Positions 8,158 to 14,412 of a stretch of 27,449 nt of DNA are shown here, piece by piece. The stretch's first letter is position 1, and each line of letters starts with the position of its first letter. The DNA comes from a virus. The position numbers and the translations under genes were made by a program. The notes beneath the pieces were generated by a model, which saw only the letters and a program-made list of their open reading frames with translations, was not told where the DNA came from and did no database searches. The DNA lies in IMG/VR virus record IMGVR_UViG_3300048839_000087, positions 1-27,449 of that record. One strand, given 5' to 3'.

Positions 8158-10575
8158 CTAGAAAATCTGCGTCCAAGCGCCGGCAGCCGTCCTGCCGTAC
8201 AGACCCGTGCCGGTTGCGTTGGTGTTCCACACCTGATCGCCAGCCACCGGCACCAACTGCGACGGCGGTGAGCCGGCATTTGCTCCGAGGTCTATTTTCC
8301 AGTCCTTGCCGTCGAGACCGACTTGTATGGTGTCATAAAACAAACAATACTGACCTGTCGGCGCCTTGAGGCCGTTGGCGACAGCGCGGATTACTTGACC
8401 AGCCACATAGAACTGCAGCAGGTTATTCGGAGTAGATACGCATTCAACATTTGACAGAGACAGGTTGAACGTGCCAGTCGCGTCATAGCCAAATGGGCTT
8501 CCCACTGTGGTCAGCCGCATGTTGCTCGCGTAGATGTTATGCGTCAACCCTGCGCTTTGCCCCGTAAACACTGACCTGCAGTTGTATCCGTCAAAGTTTG
8601 TAATGTAGATGGACTTGACGTATCCATCACCAGATTCCGATATCAAATTACCGTTTGATGTCCCATTGGCTGAGTATTTGATATTAGACAACTGCAAAAT
8701 ATCCACAATCCCAGGGTTTGTAAGTATCCAATTAGACAAGTCGCCGGCACTACTAACGGTTCCGCTATTTACTGTTAAACGACCAACATTTGCGCCAACA
8801 AGAATGCCGTAGCGCACTCGCCCTATGGTGGACACCAGTTCACCGATTGTGATTGAGGCAAACGCGCTGCCTATGTTAAGCAGCATGCCTAAATCTGTGC
8901 CAACGCCCCTATCAACAAACCGACCGATATACACCGACCCGGTGGAACTTAGCCCACCATTGCCGAGCTTCATGGCTGTTTCGTCTGTTGCGTACTGCTC
9001 AACCTCGATGGACTCAATGGACAAAGAATTAAAACTTCCGCCTGACACTCCAGCGTCGGCGCCGTCGCCTATGGTAATTGGTCCTCTGCCACGTATGGTG
9101 CCAATGTGAACATCGCCAAGGCTGTAGCCTGACTTGCAATACATCTTGAGCAGCCCTGTCGGGCTTGAACCAATCAGGTTGCCGGCGATCAATGCCCCCA
9201 TGCTGCCTGGACCTGTTGGCGGCGACGTATCTGCAAAAACGCCTTCTGCGCTGGTAACGCCCCACGCCAATAAATCGTCTGCGGCCTGTGGCGCCAAAAT
9301 GGTGCCAACCACGCATCTATCACAGTAGCTGTCGAACTGCACAACAACAGCAACTGACTCACTTGCACGCGCAAGCGGGATGTGAAAATCCGTGGCGTTG
9401 TAAACATTTACGACCCGGCCGCCAGTGCCGTAACGCGAATCAAAAATCGTCCCGTCAAACTTTGAGATGTTGCCCCAATGCGAGAGGTGCACCCCCCATT
9501 GGTTGTACGTCATGTTTGCCACATTACCGTCCATATCCAGGTTTACGGTAATGCACTGATCCCCGAGCACTTGCGCTGTTCCAGTCGCCGTTTCATTCGC
9601 GCCAGTGTTCGCGTATGTCCACGAAACACCTGGGTCAACCCCGACAATTTCCACGACTCCATTAAACGAGTTCGTGCCGCTGAGACCCGCTATCCACAAA
9701 CGATCGCCGCGACCGCGCACATGACCAGATTCCAGCACTGTCACCACATTGGATGCCCGCGTGAAATTTGATCCAGCGATTGGGTAGTACGGGCTGGTGA
9801 ACGCGAGCTGGACAGCGCTGTTCGTAGGGTTCGCGCCGCTGGCCGCATAGGTCCACGATACGCCTGGCACCGTCGCCGTCACGGTTTTCGCGCCGTTCAG
9901 CGTCGTATTTGTCAGCATGCCCTCGACGTATACCTGATCACCGACCTCCCACGGGTGCCCGTAGTCGTTGATCGTGATCTCACCGCCGGACACCGTCGCC
10001 CCGTTCACATAGCACCCGTTCTGCGCGTACTTGTTGCGGATTAAATGAAACTGATTCAGCCCTCCGTATTTCTTGAGGCGCGCTCCAGGCGCCATCCGGA
10101 GTTCTGTGTAGCTTGGAACAAGCAGTGTCTTATTGATGTAGTAGGTTCCGGGGGCAAGGATCTGCACCAACCCGCCGGCATCTAGTTCAGCTTGGATTGC
10201 GGCATGGTTTGCCGTGGCGGCATCTGACGTGTTCGCGGTTGACAGGCCGATCACAATTCCAGTCAGGTAATCCTCCGCACTCGGCACCACGGACACGATG
10301 GCCGCGCTGGTGAAGTCCAACGCCGCATCTGCCGCAGCCGTGCTGCGCACCATCGTGCCACGAGAGAAAGTCGTCGTGCTGTGGGTGTAGGTGCAGTTCC
10401 GCCGAATCTCGGTGCCGACGCCGTTCTCGGTGATGTTCAATTTGAACTTCAGCCCGTCGTCGGCAGCGGCCGGCAGCAGCGAATTGGTGAACGCCGTGTC
10501 CAGTATGAAACTGCCAGTCGTGCCGGGGTCGTTGCTGATCCTGCACTTGATGAGGTCGCGGGCGATGTTTGCCAT
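8158..10575 (-). CDS. Tail spike / receptor-binding protein with pectate-lyase-type beta-helix
   Basis: An 805-residue protein. Residues 1-110 form a likely particle-anchoring domain. Residues about 120-170 (AAIQAELDAGG, LAPGTYYINKTL, APGARLKKY) are the opening of a Pectate_lyase_3-type right-handed beta-helix, common in tail spikes that bind or cut host polysaccharide. A duplicated beta module lies at 198-257 and 276-337 (GDQVYVEGM/GDRLWIAGL ... GVSWTYA). The rest is a long Asn/Gly/Ser-rich beta-helix (to about 720) and a C-terminal domain. It is expected to sit on the virion as a trimer and set host range; catalytic residues cannot be named. It has an AGGAC ribosome site about 5 bp before the ATG. 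AT content is higher in the middle than in the flanking structural genes, which fits horizontal exchange of spike modules. Confidence 0.85.
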   Translation of the reverse strand: MANIARDLIKCRISNDPGTTGSFILDTAFTNSLLPAAADDGLKFKLNITENGVGTEIRRNCTYTHSTTTFSRGTMVRSTAAADAALDFTSAAIVSVVPSAEDYLTGIVIGLSTANTSDAATANHAAIQAELDAGGLVQILAPGTYYINKTLLVPSYTELRMAPGARLKKYGGLNQFHLIRNKYAQNGCYVNGATVSGGEITINDYGHPWEVGDQVYVEGMLTNTTLNGAKTVTATVPGVSWTYAASGANPTNSAVQLAFTSPYYPIAGSNFTRASNVVTVLESGHVRGRGDRLWIAGLSGTNSFNGVVEIVGVDPGVSWTYANTGANETATGTAQVLGDQCITVNLDMDGNVANMTYNQWGVHLSHWGNISKFDGTIFDSRYGTGGRVVNVYNATDFHIPLARASESVAVVVQFDSYCDRCVVGTILAPQAADDLLAWGVTSAEGVFADTSPPTGPGSMGALIAGNLIGSSPTGLLKMYCKSGYSLGDVHIGTIRGRGPITIGDGADAGVSGGSFNSLSIESIEVEQYATDETAMKLGNGGLSSTGSVYIGRFVDRGVGTDLGMLLNIGSAFASITIGELVSTIGRVRYGILVGANVGRLTVNSGTVSSAGDLSNWILTNPGIVDILQLSNIKYSANGTSNGNLISESGDGYVKSIYITNFDGYNCRSVFTGQSAGLTHNIYASNMRLTTVGSPFGYDATGTFNLSLSNVECVSTPNNLLQFYVAGQVIRAVANGLKAPTGQYCLFYDTIQVGLDGKDWKIDLGANAGSPPSQLVPVAGDQVWNTNATGTGLYGRTAAGAWTQIF
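9565..9984 (-). repeat. Internal duplication in the tail spike gene
   Basis: Two diverged copies encode a beta module of about 60 residues: copy A at 9805-9984 (residues 198-257) and copy B at 9565-9750 (residues 276-337). Shared landmarks are G-D-(Q/R)-(V/L)-x-(V/I)-(E/A)-G, an N-G stretch, and GVSWTYA followed by a (S/T)GAN turn. Confidence 0.6.
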
Positions 10576-10583
10576 GACGTGTC

Positions 10584-11297
10584 CTATGCGTATTCGGTGG
10601 CGGTCACTCGGCCGCGGGCGGTGGTGGCAGTGATGTCGATCACTGTTGGCAAACTCAGCACGATTTGCTGATACGCCTGCACTGCGGCTGTACCCGCCAC
10701 GGTTGCAGATTGAGCCTCAAGTGCACCCGTAGCCTCGTGGAGCGTGTAATGCGCAGCTGTACCCGCCACCGTCGCCGCCTGGGCCGCCAGCGCACCAGTG
10801 CTGGTGTGCAGCGTCAGGTGGCTGGCCGTGCCGGCAACAATGGCGGCTTGCGCCGTGAGCGCACCTGTAGCCTCAAACGATGACGTTCCGATACGCTCTG
10901 CTGTGCCACTGACGACGGCAGATCCTGCAGCTAGCGCGCCGGTGCTTGCGTGCAGGGTGTAGTGTGTCGCGGCACCGTCTACGGTCGCTGCTTGCGCTGC
11001 GAGCGCGCCAATCGATGTGAATATCGCCTCGAACGCATCGCTTCCAAACGGCGCCCCTGAATTGCTGCTGGCGCTGCCGTCATCCCAGATCGCCCACAGC
11101 TTGTAGCTGGTGCCGGCAGTGAGCGAGCCGGTCCAGGTGATCGTCGGTTCGTAATCCGTCTGCGGCGCAGCGGGCGCACTGCCCTGCGTGCCGTACATCG
11201 GCGGGGAGTCCGAGAACCCCGCATTGGTGCCGATGTTTGCGCGGTTCCACGTCGGCGTCGTGGCCGATGGGAGAGCGCAGAAATAGAGCGTGGCCAT
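10584..11297 (-). CDS. Phage surface protein with Ala-rich tandem repeats
   Basis: A 237-residue protein. The first 95 residues are an Ig/Fn3-like beta domain (DYEPTITWTGSLTAGTSYKLWAIWDDG). Residues 97-213 contain five tandem copies of a 23- to 25-residue unit (GAL-A-AQ-A-ATV-GTA-x-YTLHxxT), followed by a short beta tail. It lies between the spike and a LamG-like gene in the structural block, so a virion-surface or fibre role is likely (inference). The repeat number may vary between relatives. No signal peptide or membrane segment is visible. Similar Ala/Gly/Thr repeats in phage tail proteins act as spacers, but I cannot assign a family. Confidence 0.7.
   Translation of the reverse strand: MATLYFCALPSATTPTWNRANIGTNAGFSDSPPMYGTQGSAPAAPQTDYEPTITWTGSLTAGTSYKLWAIWDDGSASSNSGAPFGSDAFEAIFTSIGALAAQAATVDGAATHYTLHASTGALAAGSAVVSGTAERIGTSSFEATGALTAQAAIVAGTASHLTLHTSTGALAAQAATVAGTAAHYTLHEATGALEAQSATVAGTAAVQAYQQIVLSLPTVIDITATTARGRVTATEYA
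10659..11009 (-). repeat. Five tandem repeats (69-75 bp) within the structural gene
   Basis: Units begin at protein residues 97, 120, 145, 168 and 191, giving spacings of 23, 25, 23 and 23 codons. Each starts GAL and contains a (V/A)xGTA turn followed by a short x-YTLH segment. DNA conservation is high enough for slippage or recombination to change the copy number. Confidence 0.8.
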
Positions 11298-11301
11298 CGC
11301 G

Positions 11302-12087
11302 CTAGCTGTAGCTGATCCGCGGCTGCGCGCTGGTGGCGGTGATGAGACGCGCGCTCAGGGCGGTGATCGTGGGGGCGGTGGCGGCTGCGGCTGGCGCGGG
11401 GATGGGGATGCGGCGGGGGGCGAAGAGTTGCCAGGGGTTTTCAGACAACGCTTTGTTGATCGGTTTTGGGTACTGCTTGGCAAAAAACCCAAGCAACGGA
11501 ACAGCAACGCTTACGCTACCTCCATTAGCGTGCCGCAACGACAGTGAGTTGTATCCTCTGTTTGGCGATGCTGTATTGCTAGCGATCAGTATTCCATTGC
11601 GCCATATTTGCATGCCCTCTGCGCCTGTAGACAACAACCACACGCCGTTTGATGCTGGTGCCGGACCGCTAACGGAAGTAACCCCATCCGTGTTTCCGCC
11701 CCATCTAAAATAGGCGTTTCCGTCAGAATACCGAAAATAGCAGTGAAACTCTAGTATTCCCTGTAATCCCTGCTGCCCATTGGTTAAGTTAGGGGCCGCC
11801 GCAGTATTATTTAATGCGTTGACATAGATACAAGTGAATTCGGTGCCATCAGGAACAGCCGTAGACCCGTTTGACAGCAGTTGAACACTACTCGTTGCCG
11901 TAACAGCAATGCCGTCTTTTGATGCGGCGATACCAGGGTATGTAAATACAGGGTTGTCTACGCCGAAAACGCCTTTGACAAGCGAACGATTGCTGCCAAC
12001 AAGCAGCGTAGTACAGTGCCGAGCGAACGCTGAACGCAGCTGCGGATATTGCGGCTGCCGCGTCCACGGCCGTTGAAGAATCAGCAC
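11302..12087 (-). CDS. Structural protein with LamG / concanavalin-like domain
   Basis: A 261-residue protein that starts at a GTG. The middle is rich in beta strands (ILEFHCYFRYSDGNAYFRWGG, VWLLSTGAEGMQIWRNGILIAS) in the way of LamG / concanavalin A-like lectin domains found in phage baseplate or fibre proteins. The segment NPWQLFAPRRIPIPAP near residue 220 is a motif I recognise as recurrent in such phage proteins, followed by an Ala/Pro-rich linker and a beta tail. Carbohydrate binding on the virion surface is plausible but unproven. It sits between two other particle genes with only 9 bp before the next stop/start. Confidence 0.75.
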   Translation of the reverse strand: MLILQRPWTRQPQYPQLRSAFARHCTTLLVGSNRSLVKGVFGVDNPVFTYPGIAASKDGIAVTATSSVQLLSNGSTAVPDGTEFTCIYVNALNNTAAAPNLTNGQQGLQGILEFHCYFRYSDGNAYFRWGGNTDGVTSVSGPAPASNGVWLLSTGAEGMQIWRNGILIASNTASPNRGYNSLSLRHANGGSVSVAVPLLGFFAKQYPKPINKALSENPWQLFAPRRIPIPAPAAAATAPTITALSARLITATSAQPRISYS

Positions 12088-12096
12088 GGCGGGGCC

Positions 12097-12537
12097 TTAC
12101 GTCGAGACAATCGTGATGTCTGACTTGTAGACGTTGCCGCTGGTAAGCGCGACACCGAGGTCGTTTTTCACCACCAGCTTCAAGTAGCGCGCAATCGGCA
12201 ACCCGGCGAGGCTGAAAAACTTCCGGTGGTCGTTGGTATCCACTGTCGGCATGGCGCCGACAAAGTGCAGATCGCCTTCTTCCGTCGCCGTGGTGCCGCT
12301 CTCAGGGCCACTGCCCCAATTCGTGTTATCCAGGCTGAACTTGCAGAACAGCACAAGCTGCTTGTTACCGCTAGGCGTGCCGTTGGCGTTCGCTTCCATC
12401 TCAAACGTCACGTCCATCGGGATCGTGGCCCCGAGGTCAATAGCGCTTGAGGTGACGTAGGTCGCACTCGCCAGTGTGCCAAGGGCTAGAACGGCCGAAC
12501 TTCTGGTGCCTTGTGCGTAGGTTGCAGTCGTTGCCAT
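12097..12537 (-). CDS. Phage virion protein (beta-rich)
   Basis: A 146-residue protein of beta type. It begins with an Ala/Thr-rich arm and has DVTFEMEANANG, KQLVLFCKFSLDNTNWG and YLKLVVKNDLG as likely strands. The style is that of small phage tail or adaptor proteins that decorate the virion, but I cannot identify a family. The ATG follows the preceding stop immediately (TAAATG), so it is translated from the same message as its neighbours. Confidence 0.7.
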   Translation of the reverse strand: MATTATYAQGTRSSAVLALGTLASATYVTSSAIDLGATIPMDVTFEMEANANGTPSGNKQLVLFCKFSLDNTNWGSGPESGTTATEEGDLHFVGAMPTVDTNDHRKFFSLAGLPIARYLKLVVKNDLGVALTSGNVYKSDITIVST

Positions 12538-13011
12538 TTAGACCTCCAGCGCCGCCACGATGTCGGCATTGCTGACCGTACCTTCAAAACCTGCAGCGGC
12601 GGGCGAGGCCAGCGTTCCGGCCCCGGTGCAGTACAGCTTCTCGCCGCGGGTGACAGGTCGCTTGGCGCCGTCTAGCACAGCATTCTTGAGCGTGTTTTGC
12701 GAGCCGCACAGGTCATTGATGGCAGCCCGCGTCTGTGCCAACCTGGCATCATGCTGTCGGTTCGCCCACCACAGCAACGAGTCGCGCTTGCTGGCCGTAA
12801 GCCCGTCAAGCTGCGTGACGCCAACGTCGATGGCATTTGCGATCAAATCCGGCGTGTAGCTGCTGCGCCAAACGTAGAAGGCTGGCGCCGCTTGTTCGTT
12901 GTAGAACGCCGCCATCGCGCCCGTAGCGCCCTGCGTGCGGTACTCCACAAACCCCGCATCCGTCTCCGCCAGAATCGCCGCCTTCAGCGTCGTCAGTTGT
13001 TCAGGTGTCAT
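12538..13011 (-). CDS. Conserved phage protein
   Basis: A 157-residue protein starting MTPEQLTTLKAAILAETD, an N-terminal helix that recurs in phage particle-region proteins. The AFYVWRSSYTPDLIANAI and LLWWANRQHDARLAQTRAAI segments are helical. The C-terminal third is small and beta-like (EKLYCTGAGTLASPA). A GGAG ribosome site lies six bases before the ATG. Role unknown; the location suggests a portal-adjacent assembly or connector factor. Confidence 0.75.
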   Translation of the reverse strand: MTPEQLTTLKAAILAETDAGFVEYRTQGATGAMAAFYNEQAAPAFYVWRSSYTPDLIANAIDVGVTQLDGLTASKRDSLLWWANRQHDARLAQTRAAINDLCGSQNTLKNAVLDGAKRPVTRGEKLYCTGAGTLASPAAAGFEGTVSNADIVAALEV

Positions 13012-13014
13012 GCT

Positions 13015-13275
13015 TCACTCCGTGAAATCGGTGTTGGAATCAGCTATCGGCTGCAGTGCAAACAGCGTCATGTTCTCGTTGCCCTTGCCGCGCCAGTAGA
13101 TGAGTCGCTCTTTCGCTTCCTCGTAGGTCGCGCCCGTGGCCGTCAGGGTCCAGTGCTGAAGTTCATCGTCCCATCGCAGGACGGCGAATTTCGGCAAGTT
13201 GAACTGCAGCATGTTTTGGATTGCGCACCACTTGTGGTGCTTGGTATCGACTGCCGGTGCCTGTTCCGGTGTCAT
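13015..13275 (-). CDS. Small phage protein
   Basis: An 86-residue protein from the ATG at 13275. A TTG six bases upstream is also in frame, but GGAG lies seven bases before this ATG. The sequence is mixed helix and strand (NLPKFAVLRWDDELQHWTL, then EEAKERLIYWRGKGN). I do not recognise it. Its stop is 3 bp before the next start. Confidence 0.65.
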   Translation of the reverse strand: MTPEQAPAVDTKHHKWCAIQNMLQFNLPKFAVLRWDDELQHWTLTATGATYEEAKERLIYWRGKGNENMTLFALQPIADSNTDFTE

Positions 13276-13312
13276 GCTCAATCTCCCAGCGGCGCAGGCT
13301 GCGTCTTGTCGG

Positions 13313-13549
13313 TTACAGATCGCCCCACTTGCTGCGCCCCGAGAACATCGGCGGTGGCAGCCTTTTGTGGCGCGGGTTGTGCGGAACGTAGCTCACGACG
13401 CGCCATGAGCCTGTGCGTCGGCGCTCGCAATAAAGCGCATGTGGAAATGGCCCCCACCGGCTCCAGCGCCACATCATGTAGCCCTCGCGGCCCTTTCGGT
13501 GCCTGCGGCGGTGCAGCAGGAAGGCCCAGACAATGCAGTTGCTGCGCAT
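13313..13549 (-). CDS. Small basic phage protein with WGPFPH motif
   Basis: A 78-residue, Arg- and Trp-rich protein containing MMWRWSRWGPFPHALY and RVVSYVPHNP. The RW-WGPFPH-type core resembles a short protein that recurs in phage structural blocks, but I have no function for it. Starting at 13549, it abuts the preceding stop exactly (TGAATG). The alternative frame reading through 13278-13709 is longer but lacks such a pattern, and I take it as a shadow. Confidence 0.65.
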   Translation of the reverse strand: MRSNCIVWAFLLHRRRHRKGREGYMMWRWSRWGPFPHALYCERRRTGSWRVVSYVPHNPRHKRLPPPMFSGRSKWGDL

Positions 13550-13870
13550 TCACTTCAGCAGTTCCCGCAGCTTGTCGGCCGCCTGCGCCGAGACGCCGCC
13601 TTCGATGGGCAGCAGCGCTTTGATCTGCGCGGCGGTGGCCTGCATCTCGGCGACCGTGGCCTGAAGCTGCTCGACTTCGGACAGCGTGTGCGGCCAGGAG
13701 ACGGTGCATGCGCCCAGGCCGCTGATGACGGCGTTGCCTTCCTCGTCGTCAGGGATTTCGGCTTTGATGCGCGTAGACAGCGACGCGAGCCAGTTGATCG
13801 GCACTTCGTCGCGCGTGGCGATGTCTGGCAGCCAGTGCGACAGTGGGTGGGTAACTCGGGTGGTGGTCAT
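13550..13870 (-). CDS. Phage protein with coiled-coil C-terminus
   Basis: A 106-residue protein from the ATG at 13870, which overlaps the preceding stop as ATGA. The frame extends to 13900, but the overlap, which repeats through this operon, favours this start. The N-terminal half is mixed (SHWLPDIATRDEVPINWL). Residues about 62-90 (LSEVEQLQATVAEMQATAAQIKALL) form a regular coiled coil. It could be a small structural or assembly factor; function unknown. Confidence 0.7.
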   Translation of the reverse strand: MTTTRVTHPLSHWLPDIATRDEVPINWLASLSTRIKAEIPDDEEGNAVISGLGACTVSWPHTLSEVEQLQATVAEMQATAAQIKALLPIEGGVSAQAADKLRELLK

Positions 13871-14259
13871 GGCATTGCGGCATACGTCAACGCCGAGCAC
13901 GCCACCGTGTCGCCTGCGCCGATGGTGAGGCCGCCGCTCAGATTGATCGCATCGCCTGACGCCGCTACCGTGGTGTGCACGATCACTGTACCGGCGCCGG
14001 TTTCCAGTGTCGCTGTCGCCACTGGCGATGCGTTGCCGGTGGCATTCGTGTCACTCGTGATCGTTCCGGCCGTGATAACGCCTGCCGATGCAGATCCAAA
14101 TGCAGGGTTCGCCATCGATAGTGTTGACACTGCCGTACCGGGCGATGCCGCTGTGCCACTTAGCCGAAACACGAGCTTTGCCGTTGTGGACAGAGTGCTA
14201 TCCACCAAGTCGGCGACTGTGTTGCGGAACGCCTCGGGATGTGTCGTGGTGCCAGCCAT
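13867..14259 (-). CDS. Virion-associated beta-rich protein
   Basis: A 130-residue protein of Ala/Thr/Gly-rich beta type. It begins with a short helix (HPEAFRNTVADLVDSTL) and has TATLETGAGTVIVHTTVAAS and INLSGGLTIGAGDTV strands. The ending is typical of phage decoration or fibre proteins. It directly follows the stop of the small upstream gene (TAA then ATG). Confidence 0.7.
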   Translation of the reverse strand: MAGTTTHPEAFRNTVADLVDSTLSTTAKLVFRLSGTAASPGTAVSTLSMANPAFGSASAGVITAGTITSDTNATGNASPVATATLETGAGTVIVHTTVAASGDAINLSGGLTIGAGDTVACSALTYAAMP

Positions 14260-14412
14260 TTACTGTGCCTCTTTCTTAGGTTCGTCTTTGACCGGCGTGC
14301 CGACGATCTGATACGTCTCGACCTTGCCAGTGGCGGCACGGGTGATATGGATAGTCGCCTGCAGCACCGCCGGCTGCGCTGCCACCTTATTGGAGTCCGA
14401 TTGCTCTGCCAT
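14260..14412 (-). CDS. Small portal-linked phage protein (50 aa)
   Basis: A 50-residue reading frame (MAEQSDSNKVAAQP ... VKDEPKKEAQ) that starts at an ATG inside the end of the portal gene (26-bp overlap) and ends with a TAA directly before the next ATG. The beta strand pair ATIHITRAATGKVETYQIVG, a charged C-terminus and the position resemble small phage proteins found just downstream of portals. It is too short for routine gene finders but has convincing context. Confidence 0.7.
   Translation of the reverse strand: MAEQSDSNKVAAQPAVLQATIHITRAATGKVETYQIVGTPVKDEPKKEAQ

Noticed and set aside
13278-13709. A 143-residue minus frame over the 78-residue gene
   Set aside because: Lower quality than the 78-residue frame with exact TGAATG junction.
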